Shown: positions 52,732 to 61,396 of the stretch, piece by piece
How positions within the stretch are numbered: position 1 is the stretch's first letter
How the letters are laid out: each line of letters opens with the position of its first letter
Source of the DNA: CAYWRZ01 sp964460845
GTDB taxonomy: Bacteria; Bacteroidota; Bacteroidia; Flavobacteriales_D; UBA2798
Assembly: GCA_964460845.1 (NCBI GenBank)
Contig: CAYWRZ010000011.1
Coordinates: 1 to 64,000, forward strand
Direction of reading: 5' to 3'
DNA: 64,000 bases
Translations under genes and position numbers: made by a program
Notes under the pieces: generated by a model
What the model saw: the letters and a program-made list of their open reading frames with translations, nothing else
Database searches by the model: none
What the model was told of the DNA's origin: nothing

Positions 52732-53316
52732 ATGACCGGCGTAAAATATACTTCCGAAATCCTTCACGAAAGCGAGCAGAACAGCCGCATCGGGAAAGCC
52801 TTCAAGGATTACGGCAAAAAGTTGCTGGGCTTTATCCGTAAAAGGGTAAACAGCGATGCCGAAGCCGAAGACATCCTGCAGGACGTATGGCTCAAATTTA
52901 CTGCCGTAGTACACGAAGCGCCTATCGAAGAGACCAGCGCCTGGCTGTATCAGGTAGCCCGTAACCGCATTGTGGACCGCTACCGTAAAAAGTCGGAAAC
53001 CCGGCTCGAAGAAGAAGCACCCGAAGAGGACGAAGAGCGCTTTTTACTCCATGAAATCATGTCTGCCCCGGGCGATTCGCCCGAAAACGAGTACCTGCGC
53101 AGCCTTTTTTGGGAAGAATTGTTCAAAGCCCTCAACGAGCTTCCCGAAGCGCAACGACAGGTTTTTACCTGGCACGAGCTGGAAGATCGCCCCTTCGAAG
53201 AAATCGCAGCGCAAACCGGCGAAAACCTCAACACGCTTATTTCGAGGAAACGCTACGCCGTGATACACCTCCGCAAAAGATTGAAACAACTCTATTACGA
53301 AATCATTGATTACTGA
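52732..53316 (+). CDS. ECF RNA polymerase sigma factor
   Basis: The 194-aa sigma-70 family factor has region 2 (SDAEAEDILQDVWLKFTAVVHE, with the conserved DA-DILQD helix and WLYQVARNRIVDRYRKK) and region 4 (LNELPEAQRQVFTWHELEDRPFEEIAAQTGENLNTLISRKRYAVIHLRKRL). The linker contains acidic residues (EEEAPEEDEERF). No anti-sigma factor of the FecR type follows; a small membrane protein starts four bases later instead, which may take that role. Confidence 0.94.
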   Translation: MTGVKYTSEILHESEQNSRIGKAFKDYGKKLLGFIRKRVNSDAEAEDILQDVWLKFTAVVHEAPIEETSAWLYQVARNRIVDRYRKKSETRLEEEAPEEDEERFLLHEIMSAPGDSPENEYLRSLFWEELFKALNELPEAQRQVFTWHELEDRPFEEIAAQTGENLNTLISRKRYAVIHLRKRLKQLYYEIIDY

Positions 53317-53320
53317 ACGT

Positions 53321-53665
53321 ATGAAAAGCAATTGTTCTCCTAAAATACCGCTTATCGTTTGCTGTGTGGTGGCGGGTATCTTTGCCTTTAGCGCTATCGT
53401 GATGTGGCTCTGGAACGCTATACTGCCCGAAGTAATCGAGGTCAGCCCCATCAGCTACTGGCAGGCAATGGGAATACTGGTACTTAGCAAAATACTCTTT
53501 GGCGGATTCCGCGGGGGGCCACGCGGCGGAAAAAGACATTCGTGGAAAAAAGAGATGCTCTACAAATGCCGGCACATGAGTCCCGAAGAAAAAGCCCGCT
53601 TTAAAGAGGCCATGCGCCAGCGTGTGTCGGGGCATTCTCAAGTCGATTCCGAAACACAAAGCTGA
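53321..53665 (+). CDS. Small membrane protein (possible sigma-factor partner)
   Basis: The 114-aa protein begins at an ATG four bases after the sigma factor stop. It has a strong hydrophobic helix (IPLIVCCVVAGIFAFSAIVMWLW, about 8-30), a weaker second helix (YWQAMGILVLSKILFGGF) and a basic Gly/Arg-rich C-terminus (RGGPRGGKRHSWKKEML). It has neither an anti-sigma zinc-binding nor a FecR domain. The gene order suggests an anti-sigma or co-regulated role; this is inferred. Confidence 0.75.
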   Translation: MKSNCSPKIPLIVCCVVAGIFAFSAIVMWLWNAILPEVIEVSPISYWQAMGILVLSKILFGGFRGGPRGGKRHSWKKEMLYKCRHMSPEEKARFKEAMRQRVSGHSQVDSETQS

Positions 53666-53670
53666 AACGT

Positions 53671-53892
53671 ATGTACATCTTTGTATTCAAAACCGGAATA
53701 AGCGAACATTCGCACCTGCAACAGGTGGGTCCACAATTGAACGCACTACCCGGGCTTATCAAATGGACACTTGCATTCGACGACGACGACAAAATACTGC
53801 GCGTAGAAACACTCGACCATTCGTCTGAGACGATTAGCCGTACGCTGCACAAGGCAGGTTACCTTTGCGAAGAGCTGGCGGTGGTGTTTTAA
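53671..53892 (+). CDS. Small HMA-like protein without CXXC
   Basis: The 73-aa protein starts 6 bp after the preceding stop. It resembles the ferredoxin-like beta-alpha-beta fold of HMA proteins (MYIFVFKTGI, then GPQLNALPGLIKWTLAFDDDDKILRVET, then HKAGYLCEELAVVF). The metal-binding CXXC loop is absent; only one cysteine (Cys67) is present. Small proteins like this are seen after ECF sigma genes in Bacteroidota, as I recall. Function is unknown. Confidence 0.65.
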   Translation: MYIFVFKTGISEHSHLQQVGPQLNALPGLIKWTLAFDDDDKILRVETLDHSSETISRTLHKAGYLCEELAVVF

Positions 53893-54158
53893 GGATGCCC
53901 TATAAAAGAGGTGGCTATCACCGGCCTTTTGCTGGTTACACCCACTATTCCTTTGTAAATGCCTTCTACACGCGCTTTTGTATGCGCAAAAGCTTCGATA
54001 CCCGGAAAATCTTCGAGATTCACCGTTTTTCCAGCCATCCAGGCTGCGTTATACGAAGCTTTTTCTACCCGGATACTCCAGCTTTTGGTATGTTCTCCAC
54101 CTATGCTCATCTGCGGAGGCGGCGAAATTTTCCCGATCAGCGATACTTTTTCACCCAT
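53889..54158 (-). CDS. Small conserved-looking hypothetical protein
   Basis: The 89-aa minus-strand reading frame has an ATG at 54156-54158 and reads MGEKVSLIGKISPPPQMSI, ending ARVEGIYKGIVGVTSKRPVIATSFIGHP, with regular beta-strand spacing like an OB-fold. It overlaps the stop of the plus-strand gene by four bases. Competing plus-strand frames here have poor composition. Confidence is moderate because no family is recognised. Confidence 0.5.
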   Translation of the reverse strand: MGEKVSLIGKISPPPQMSIGGEHTKSWSIRVEKASYNAAWMAGKTVNLEDFPGIEAFAHTKARVEGIYKGIVGVTSKRPVIATSFIGHP

Positions 54159-54378
54159 AAAATTGAACGATTAAGCGCTACTATTTACTAAATAAGAGAG
54201 GGCCTATACGCCTTTTTCCTACACTATCTAACTACAAGATAAACACTTATAAACTCTGCTCCAAGAGCACGCTTCGAATATCTTCCTTTTCTTCCCTATC
54301 CTTTTTCGCAAAAACGCAAAATAGTACGTAAATTTAGTGGTTTGCTGCCACACATTCATTTGCTTTAAGCGCTGCCAA
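54159..54378. other. Divergent intergenic region
   Basis: Holds the promoters of the small minus-strand gene and of the T9SS propeller gene. AATAGTACGTAAATTTAG (54320-54337) is AT-rich, but no clear -33/-7 pair is seen. No gene or RNA is recognised. Confidence 0.4.
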
Positions 54379-55875
54379 ATGAAAAAACTTCTCCTCTTCT
54401 CACTAGCTCTTTTTTCTTTTCAATTAATTACTGCACAGCCTTTTACACGCGACACTACCTTTTCGGTAAACTACCCTTTTCATCGCGAGACTAACAGTAT
54501 TTTAGGAATGCTGGAAGAACCCGACGGCTCTTTTCTGCTTTACGGACGTATCAATGATATAGGACACATGCTCCCGCAGCGGCACGCGGTAAAATTTTTC
54601 GCCAACGGAGAATTGGATCAAAGTTTCGTGGTAGAACCCGTATTATTTGAGCCTGTCAAAAGCGCCTATAAAATGACGAGTTCTTCCCCCTATCACTACC
54701 TGTTTACCGAATCGCCGGGAGGTATCCGGAAAACCGATGCTTCGGGCAATGAAGTAAACCTTTCCTATTACTACAATCAGGGCGATACGGCAAATCCTGC
54801 CGGAGCAAATATTATACTCCTTAATCCCGCCATAGCACCCGGAGCCGCAGGAGAATTATGGGCCGGTTGTCAGGGAAGCGGACAGCCCTGTATATGGCCT
54901 TCTATGAACAATGTACAGCGACGCTACTACCTTTTTAGGCTTAACCCCCAAAACTGGTACGACACCACTTTTACCCGCGATGTCGATAACGGGATTAATG
55001 CCATTGTACCCTACAACGACAGCCTGTGGCTGATTACCGGAAAATTCAGCACCTACGACGGAATGTCGGCCGAAAGAATCATACGGATAGACAGAAACGG
55101 GAATGTGGATCCTTCTTTCCAAGGTATTTTTATGCCCTGGAACTGGGACGGCTCTATCGTTCCGCTGCATATACAAGCCGACGGTAAAATTATTGTAAGC
55201 GGCTCGTTCCGGCTCATCGGTCATGGCGCTCAGGTATTCAGGCTTATCCGGCTTATGCCCAACGGACAACTCGATCCGAGCTTTAACAATACCGGCTTTT
55301 CAGATCCGCTGGGCGATATCACCACCGTTTGTCCCACTTCAGACGGAGGATTTCTTTTCGGCGGAAGATTCGATGAATACCAAAGTTACGCGCGTGGCAA
55401 CATCGTAAAAACCGACCAAAACGGCTTTATAGAGCCCACTTATTTCAACCATACAGGCTTCGACGATGCTCCGGCTCCTTCATTGGGAATTCTACCCTCG
55501 GTGTATGCGATCGTACGCGGAACAAACGATATGTATTATGCGATGGGCTGGTTTAACAGCTACGACCAAAAAAGCGTTCAACCCGTAGTGCGATTTTACG
55601 GTCCTACTTCTTCGATAAGCGAATCGAAAGAAAGTCTTCAAAAACTACAGATTTACCCCAATCCGGCGCAAACAGAAATCAAGCTCATCGTGAACGGCAG
55701 TCCTATCTCCGAAAAGTTTAGCTGGGCTATCCGCAACCTTGCCGGACAAACCATCCATTCGGATTACGCCACAGACCACCGTATTACATTGCCCCCGCTA
55801 GCCGATGGGTGCTATATTATTTCGGTAAACTTCGAGTCTTTTTCCTATACTGGAAAGCTGATCATCAGACACTGA
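54379..55875 (+). CDS. Secreted delta-60/DUF5122-like beta-propeller protein with T9SS sorting tail
   Basis: The 498-aa protein starts at the ATG at 54379 (MKKLLLFSLALFSFQLITAQ, signal peptide). The middle has delta-60 repeats, such as IRIDRNGNVDPSFQGIFMPWNWDGSIVPLHIQADGKIIVSGSFRLIG and IRLMPNGQLDPSFNNTGFSDPLGDITTVCPTSDGGFLFGGRF. The last 75 residues start LQKLQIYPNPAQTEIKLIVNG, a T9SS type A sorting domain. It should be exported through the outer membrane and released or attached to it. Substrate or partner unknown. Confidence 0.9.
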   Translation: MKKLLLFSLALFSFQLITAQPFTRDTTFSVNYPFHRETNSILGMLEEPDGSFLLYGRINDIGHMLPQRHAVKFFANGELDQSFVVEPVLFEPVKSAYKMTSSSPYHYLFTESPGGIRKTDASGNEVNLSYYYNQGDTANPAGANIILLNPAIAPGAAGELWAGCQGSGQPCIWPSMNNVQRRYYLFRLNPQNWYDTTFTRDVDNGINAIVPYNDSLWLITGKFSTYDGMSAERIIRIDRNGNVDPSFQGIFMPWNWDGSIVPLHIQADGKIIVSGSFRLIGHGAQVFRLIRLMPNGQLDPSFNNTGFSDPLGDITTVCPTSDGGFLFGGRFDEYQSYARGNIVKTDQNGFIEPTYFNHTGFDDAPAPSLGILPSVYAIVRGTNDMYYAMGWFNSYDQKSVQPVVRFYGPTSSISESKESLQKLQIYPNPAQTEIKLIVNGSPISEKFSWAIRNLAGQTIHSDYATDHRITLPPLADGCYIISVNFESFSYTGKLIIRH

Positions 55876-55885
55876 GAAACAAGCC

Positions 55886-57373
55886 TTACGGCCTGTATTC
55901 TGCCAACGCAACCATTAGCTTTTCGAGCTTTTTTTCCATTTCACGCCCCGTGCAATTGAAATTATTAGACAGCATGGCGAAGGCGATTTTCTGTCCAGAA
56001 GCGCCGGTTACATAGCCTGCATAACTTTTGACCCGGGTCATGGTGCCGCTCTTAGCCATCAGGTTACCCTGCGCTTTTGTGCCTTTACACAAATGACTTA
56101 GCGTACCCGTTTTACCCGCTATGGGCAGTGATTTCTCAAACGTCGAAAAATGTTTGCTGCCCTGCATATACTGCAGCAAGGCCACTAAGTGCGAAGCCGA
56201 AAGCGCATTAAAACGCGAGAGTCCGCTGCCATCGGAGCCGTAAAATCCGGCCGGTTCCAGCTTCTTACTTTTCCACCAGTCTAAGATCGCTGCCGAGCCC
56301 GAACCCGCACTTCCTTCCTTGTAACGAAGTACGCCCAATTGATTGATAAGATGCTCGGCAAAAAGGTTCACGCTGCGCAGGTTGGTCCAATACACCACCG
56401 TGCTGAGCGCTGCCGAATAATGCGTATAAAAATCGGTACGGGGCGGCACCGGATAATAATTTTCGGCCGCCAGCTTACGCAGCGTGGAAGCTTCTCCTGC
56501 AATGAGAATACCGCGTTCGCGCAAGCTATGCTGTAATTCGTACGCCACAAGATAGGCCGGATCAGGTATCGATCCTTTTACCTCGAAAGCTTCCTGTCCT
56601 TTGGGCAGCATACCTTTTACTATACGCGTGTTCGAATAGGGTGCACCGAGAATGTAGGAGTTATCAGAATGCGTATTTCCGGCCACTACATTTGTGTAAA
56701 ATTCGAGCCCGGGTACATAGGGGTTAACGCATACCAACTGCGCTGAATCGCCCGCTTTGGCTCCCGTTCGAAAAGTAAGTGTGTAGATATTGTCGTAAAT
56801 GGATAATCCGCCCGGAGCAGTGCCATACCCGTTACCGATATCGCCCCAGGCCCAGGTACCCGGCACCGTCTCTTCGGTATAAATAGCGGCATCGCCAATT
56901 ACTCTTCCCCTCACCTCACGAATACCGGCTTTTTCGACTGCTTCGGACCATTTGCTCAAAAAATCGGCATTTTCGGGATAATACCTCGATCCCAGTGTAG
57001 GATCGCCCCCGCCGCGAATGATCAGATCGCCGTGCAGCACCCCTGCTGTATCGATATGACCGGTATATTGTAACACCGTTTCAAAACGGAACGAAGAACC
57101 CAGCACATCGATTGCAACCGCAGTGGTAACCAGTTTCATCACCGAAGCCGGAACCAAGCTCATCGCAGGCTGGTATTCGGCAATCACTTTCCCGCTTCCG
57201 AGATCGAGCGCCTGAAAGCTAAATGCCACATTTTTGAGTTCAGGATCAAGCAGCAGCTTTTGCAAAGCCACAGTGACAGAATTGCGAAGTGAATCGGCAG
57301 GTTGCGCCGCCACATGGGGTACAAGAAAGAGAAACAATAGTCCGGAAAGCAAATTCTTACGCATCATTCTCAT
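55886..57373 (-). CDS. dacB: D-alanyl-D-alanine carboxypeptidase/endopeptidase (PBP4)
   Basis: The 495-aa PBP4 removes terminal D-alanine and cleaves cross-links in the periplasm. Signal peptide: MRMMRKNLLSGLLFLFLVPHVAAQ (start may be 57373, 57367 or 57364). Class C active-site motifs: SVMK (Ser77-Lys80 in LVPASVMKLVTT), SVN (in LRSVNLFAEHLINQLG) and KSG (in LMAKSGTMTRVKSYAGY). The inserted domain between the first and second motifs (about 100-280) is as expected for PBP4. All catalytic residues are intact. Confidence 0.94.
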   Translation of the reverse strand: MRMMRKNLLSGLLFLFLVPHVAAQPADSLRNSVTVALQKLLLDPELKNVAFSFQALDLGSGKVIAEYQPAMSLVPASVMKLVTTAVAIDVLGSSFRFETVLQYTGHIDTAGVLHGDLIIRGGGDPTLGSRYYPENADFLSKWSEAVEKAGIREVRGRVIGDAAIYTEETVPGTWAWGDIGNGYGTAPGGLSIYDNIYTLTFRTGAKAGDSAQLVCVNPYVPGLEFYTNVVAGNTHSDNSYILGAPYSNTRIVKGMLPKGQEAFEVKGSIPDPAYLVAYELQHSLRERGILIAGEASTLRKLAAENYYPVPPRTDFYTHYSAALSTVVYWTNLRSVNLFAEHLINQLGVLRYKEGSAGSGSAAILDWWKSKKLEPAGFYGSDGSGLSRFNALSASHLVALLQYMQGSKHFSTFEKSLPIAGKTGTLSHLCKGTKAQGNLMAKSGTMTRVKSYAGYVTGASGQKIAFAMLSNNFNCTGREMEKKLEKLMVALAEYRP

Positions 57374-57393
57374 AAAGATAACAAGCTTTTCAT

Positions 57394-57423
57394 TTTGAAA
57401 TACAAGAACGATGCCTACTTTAG
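57394..57423 (+). promoter_or_regulatory. asnB promoter candidate
   Basis: TTTG (57394-57397) and TACTTTAG (57416-57423) are separated by 18 bp, close to the Bacteroidota -33/-7 pattern. The asnB ATG is at 57448, so the leader would be about 20 bases. Confidence 0.5.
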
Positions 57424-57447
57424 CGAAACTAAAGCACAGCGTGCATT

Positions 57448-59319
57448 ATGTGTGGCATTACAGGCATATTCAGACTTCGGGGAACACAGGAACTTCCGCA
57501 TGGAGCGGCTTCATTGTCGCTTTCCAGGTTGCGTCGCAGAGGGCCTGATCATGCGGCGTTGTGGGAGTCGCCCGAACTGCTGCTCGGCCACACCAGACTC
57601 AGTATTATCGATACCTCCGATGCAGCGCACCAACCTTTTTCCGATCCCTCGGGCCGCTATCGGCTCTCGTTCAACGGCGAGCTGTTCAATTACAAAACGC
57701 TTCGCAGCACACTTGAAAAAGAAGGCGTCTCCTTTCGCAGCGACTCTGATACCGAAGTATTGCTGCACCTGCTAATCCGCGAGGGGGAAGCTGCTTTGCA
57801 GCAAGTGAACGGATTTTTTGCCTTTGCATTTTACGATACACAAGCCCAAAAATTAGTGCTGGCTCGCGATCGGTATGGCGAAAAACCCTTGCTGTATGCC
57901 GCCGGAGAAGATCAGCTCTGTTTTGCTTCGGAAATGGAAGCCCTGCTGGCCTATCCAATCCGGAAAGAGCTCAATCCCGAAGCCCTGCAGGCTTATCTTA
58001 CCCTTTCTTACATTCCCGCACCACTCACCATTTTTAGCACGGTACACAAGCTTGAACCCGGTACCCTGCTCAGGGTCGAAAACGGAAAAGTGGAAACCAC
58101 ACGTTATTACGCTCCGAAAATCACGCCCTGGACGGGCACGCGGGAAGAAGCCCAACGTGCGCTTTTCGACACGCTCGACGAAGCGGTAAAGCTACGTCTG
58201 GTGTCGGACGTACCCCTCGGCGCTTTCCTGAGCGGAGGCATCGACTCGACCCTGGTATGCGGACTTTCGCGTCGCCATCATTCCGACCTTCGTACCTTTT
58301 CAATAGGCTTTCCCGATCATCCTTTTTTCGATGAAACGGCATTTGCCACTGCCGCCGCACGCTACCTGAACACCCGCCACGAGGTGATACCCGTTACGCA
58401 TCAGGATATGCAAAGCGCGCTCGATAAAGTGCTCGATTGCATCGACGAGCCTTTCGCCGATTCTTCGGCACTGGTAGTTTGGCTGCTGTCAAAACGGGTA
58501 AAGAAAAATATTACCGTAGCCTTGTCGGGCGACGGCGCCGACGAGTTTTTCGGTGGATACAACAAACACCGCGCGGTGGTAAAAGCCCTGGAACCTTCCT
58601 GGAGCAATAAAGCGCTCAAAATGATGAGTCCCCTGCTCCATGCCTTGCCGGGCTCAAGAAGCGGAAAAATCGGGAACACCCTGCGCCAGGCCAAACGCTA
58701 TGCACGTGGATTGAATCAGGAACCGGCACAACGCTACTGGGAATGGGCCTCTTTTACACCCGAAGCACAAGCCGCTGCACTGCTCGAAAATCCTGCCGAT
58801 CCGCGAAAATGGCTTAGCTTGCGGAATACGCTTACCGAAACCGCACGTAATTATCCCGGGCTGGAAGGCGTATTGCGCAACGATATACAGTTAGTGCTCC
58901 CCAACGATATGCTTTATAAGGTCGATAAAATGAGCATGGCGCACGGACTGGAAGTACGCTCTCCTTTTCTGGATCATCGGGTAGCCGAACTGGCCTTAGC
59001 TATACCTGCAGAATGGAAAACCGATACCCGTACCGGTAAAAAAATACTGCGCGAAACCTTTGCGGAATTTTTCCCGCCCGAAGTAGGCACTCGTGGCAAG
59101 CACGGTTTTGAAGTTCCCTTAAAAGAATGGTTCAGCGGTCCGCTGAAATCACGCATCCTTCACGAATGGCTCGAAGACTCCAGCATACGCCGACAGGGCG
59201 TATTTGACGTCGAGACGATAAAAACATTCAAGCAGCAACTGATAGCGGGTCGATTTAACGAAGCTACCTGCTGGGCGCTGATTGTGTTCCAGCACTGGTG
59301 GAAAAAATACATGAGCTGA
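57448..59319 (+). CDS. asnB: Glutamine-hydrolysing asparagine synthetase
   Basis: The 623-aa enzyme makes asparagine (or amidates another acid) using glutamine. It begins MCGITGIFRLRG; Cys2 becomes the N-terminal nucleophile of the glutaminase domain. The synthetase domain has the PP-loop SGGIDSTLVCGLSRR (about 262-276) and DGADEFFGGYNKHR. As it is the first gene before glycosyltransferase and export genes, it may serve polysaccharide modification rather than general amino acid supply; this is inferred from context. Confidence 0.93.
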   Translation: MCGITGIFRLRGTQELPHGAASLSLSRLRRRGPDHAALWESPELLLGHTRLSIIDTSDAAHQPFSDPSGRYRLSFNGELFNYKTLRSTLEKEGVSFRSDSDTEVLLHLLIREGEAALQQVNGFFAFAFYDTQAQKLVLARDRYGEKPLLYAAGEDQLCFASEMEALLAYPIRKELNPEALQAYLTLSYIPAPLTIFSTVHKLEPGTLLRVENGKVETTRYYAPKITPWTGTREEAQRALFDTLDEAVKLRLVSDVPLGAFLSGGIDSTLVCGLSRRHHSDLRTFSIGFPDHPFFDETAFATAAARYLNTRHEVIPVTHQDMQSALDKVLDCIDEPFADSSALVVWLLSKRVKKNITVALSGDGADEFFGGYNKHRAVVKALEPSWSNKALKMMSPLLHALPGSRSGKIGNTLRQAKRYARGLNQEPAQRYWEWASFTPEAQAAALLENPADPRKWLSLRNTLTETARNYPGLEGVLRNDIQLVLPNDMLYKVDKMSMAHGLEVRSPFLDHRVAELALAIPAEWKTDTRTGKKILRETFAEFFPPEVGTRGKHGFEVPLKEWFSGPLKSRILHEWLEDSSIRRQGVFDVETIKTFKQQLIAGRFNEATCWALIVFQHWWKKYMS

Positions 59320-59320
59320 T

Positions 59321-60511
59321 ATGCCCCGGATACTTCGAATCATCAACCGTTTTAACTTAGGCGGCCCTACCTACAATGCCGCTTACCTTACCCGTTACCT
59401 GAACTCCGATTTCGAAACCCTGCTGGTAGGTGGTACTGCCACCGCTTCGGAAGCACCTTCCACCTTTATAGCCGAAGAGCTAGGCTTAGAGCCGCGCGTA
59501 CTGAACAGGATGAGCCGAAGCATAAGCCTGCTCAACGATTACAGCACCTACCGCGAGCTGCGGCAGCTTATCCGCGAATACCGCCCCGATATTGTACATA
59601 CACACGCCTCTAAAGCCGGTGCATTAGGACGCTTAGCCGCTATACGGGAAAAAGTACCGGTTATCGTACATACCTTTCACGGCAATGTGTTCAAAGGATA
59701 TTTCGGCCCTGTAAAAACAGGTGTGTACAAAAAATTAGAGCGTTACCTGGCCCGAAAATCGAGCGCCATCATCGCCATCAGCGACTTGCAAAAAGAAGAG
59801 CTTACCCGCGAGCATCGCATTGCCCCCGAAGAAAAAGTACAGGTAATCCCGCTGGGATTCGACCTTAGCCGTTTCCACGAAAACCAGGCGGAGAAGCGGC
59901 TGACTTTCCGCAGCCGGTACGGAATTGACGAAAACACCATAGCCGTAGGGATTGTTGGCCGACTGGTTCCTATCAAAAACCACCGTTTGTTTATCGAAGC
60001 CATGCAGCAGGTTTGGGCGAAATCGCCGGTAAACGTGCGTGCTTTTATCGTAGGCGACGGCGAATCACGTGCGGCGCTCGAAGCGTTTTGCCGGGAAAGG
60101 AGTATCGTATTCGGCACCCCTGAGCATCCGGTAGCACAAGCTCCGCTTACCTTTACTTCCTGGATAAAAGAAGCCGATATGGTCAATGCCGGCATCGATA
60201 TTGCCGCGCTAAGCTCCGACAATGAAGGTACCCCGGTAAGCCTTATCGAAGCACAGGCCGCAGGATGCCCGGTAGTAAGCACCAGGGTAGGCGGCATAGC
60301 CAATATCGTGCTTCCCGAAGAGACCGCGCTGCTATCGGCGCCCGGCGAGGCCAACGACTTTGCCCAACACATCTTGCAGTTAGCGACCGACCCGGCGCAG
60401 CGGGCCGCCATGCGCATAAAGGGCTGGCCATTTGTGAAAGAGCGTTTTCACTATACACGGCTGGTCAGCGACATGGAACGGCTCTACCGTTCGCTACTCG
60501 ACAAGGCATAA
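59321..60511 (+). CDS. GT4-family glycosyltransferase
   Basis: The 396-aa protein starts right after asnB, sharing no gap beyond two bases. It shows GT-B fold signatures: RFNLGGPTYNAAYLTRYL at the N-terminus, IVHTHASKAGALGRLAA, VQVIPLGFDLSRF, VGIVGRLVPIKNHRLFIEA and the EX7E-type donor motif NEGTPVSLIEAQAAGCPVV. It should add a sugar to a growing polysaccharide or lipid-linked intermediate in the cytoplasm. The specificity cannot be told. Confidence 0.93.
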   Translation: MPRILRIINRFNLGGPTYNAAYLTRYLNSDFETLLVGGTATASEAPSTFIAEELGLEPRVLNRMSRSISLLNDYSTYRELRQLIREYRPDIVHTHASKAGALGRLAAIREKVPVIVHTFHGNVFKGYFGPVKTGVYKKLERYLARKSSAIIAISDLQKEELTREHRIAPEEKVQVIPLGFDLSRFHENQAEKRLTFRSRYGIDENTIAVGIVGRLVPIKNHRLFIEAMQQVWAKSPVNVRAFIVGDGESRAALEAFCRERSIVFGTPEHPVAQAPLTFTSWIKEADMVNAGIDIAALSSDNEGTPVSLIEAQAAGCPVVSTRVGGIANIVLPEETALLSAPGEANDFAQHILQLATDPAQRAAMRIKGWPFVKERFHYTRLVSDMERLYRSLLDKA

Positions 60512-60626
60512 TCAGACCGAAAGCAAATACGATTAACCGCTTTATTTTGGAATTTGGCCTAAGATTATGCGGTACTCGTCGTGAGAAACCCCAATTTGGT
60601 TATTTTTGCAGAAAGTGACTCACTTC

Positions 60627-61388
60627 ATGTTTCGACATATACTCCAGGTTGCGGGACTGCTGCTGCTACTTGCTGGCTGTTCGGTCAACAGCAACCTGAT
60701 GCTGAAAACGGGTAAAAACTTCGTTTTCGATTCCATACCCCAGCAGCCGGTTACCGAATACCGGCTCAGTGCGAACGACCTCATTAGCTTCAAGCTCTTT
60801 GCGAACGACGGGTTTAAGCTGGTGGACATTTCATCGGGTACAGGCCGCGAAAACAACGAGCAGAACAACAACCGCAATACCGTAAGCTACCTGATAGAGG
60901 CCGACGGCAGCGCGCGGCTGCCCATTATCGGGAAAATCGCGCTTCACGGACTTACCGTCAGAGAAGCCGAATTTTTGCTGGAAGAAAAATACAGCACTTA
61001 TTATGTCAGTCCATTCGTGCAAATCGAAGTGACCAACAAACGGGTAGTCGTATTTCCGGGAAATGGCAGCGATGCCAAAGTAATACTGCTGTCTAACAAC
61101 AATACTACCCTGCTCGAAGCCCTGGCTTTGGCCGGTGGAATTACCGAACGCGGAAAAGCCAAAAAAGTAAAAATCATCCGCAAGCAGCCCGACAATACCC
61201 GGGCGGTTTACCAGGTGGACCTTTCGACCATCGAAGGACTAAAGTACTGCGATATGATTGTACAGGCCAACGACTATATTTACGTAGAGCCCTCGCGTGA
61301 TGTAGGAAGAGGAGTGGTTGCCGAAATTGCGCCGATACTTTCAGTACTGACCAGCGTATTGCTGATATACACCTTTGTAATACGTTAA
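60627..61388 (+). CDS. wza: Wza-like polysaccharide export lipoprotein
   Basis: The 253-aa protein begins at the ATG at 60627 with MFRHILQVAGLLLLLAGC, a lipobox ending at Cys18. It contains the Poly_export (about 45-130, EYRLSANDLISFKLFANDGFKLVDI...DGSARLPIIGKIALHGLTVREAEFLLEEKY) and SLBB-like segment (about 130-215, VIVFPGNGSDAKVILLSNNNTTLLEALALAGGI). A C-terminal helix (VAEIAPILSVLTSVLLIYTF) crosses the outer membrane as in Wza. An exact TATTTTTG -7 box at 60601-60608 lies 18 bases before the ATG. Confidence 0.92.
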   Translation: MFRHILQVAGLLLLLAGCSVNSNLMLKTGKNFVFDSIPQQPVTEYRLSANDLISFKLFANDGFKLVDISSGTGRENNEQNNNRNTVSYLIEADGSARLPIIGKIALHGLTVREAEFLLEEKYSTYYVSPFVQIEVTNKRVVVFPGNGSDAKVILLSNNNTTLLEALALAGGITERGKAKKVKIIRKQPDNTRAVYQVDLSTIEGLKYCDMIVQANDYIYVEPSRDVGRGVVAEIAPILSVLTSVLLIYTFVIR

Positions 61389-61396
61389 CCCGCACA

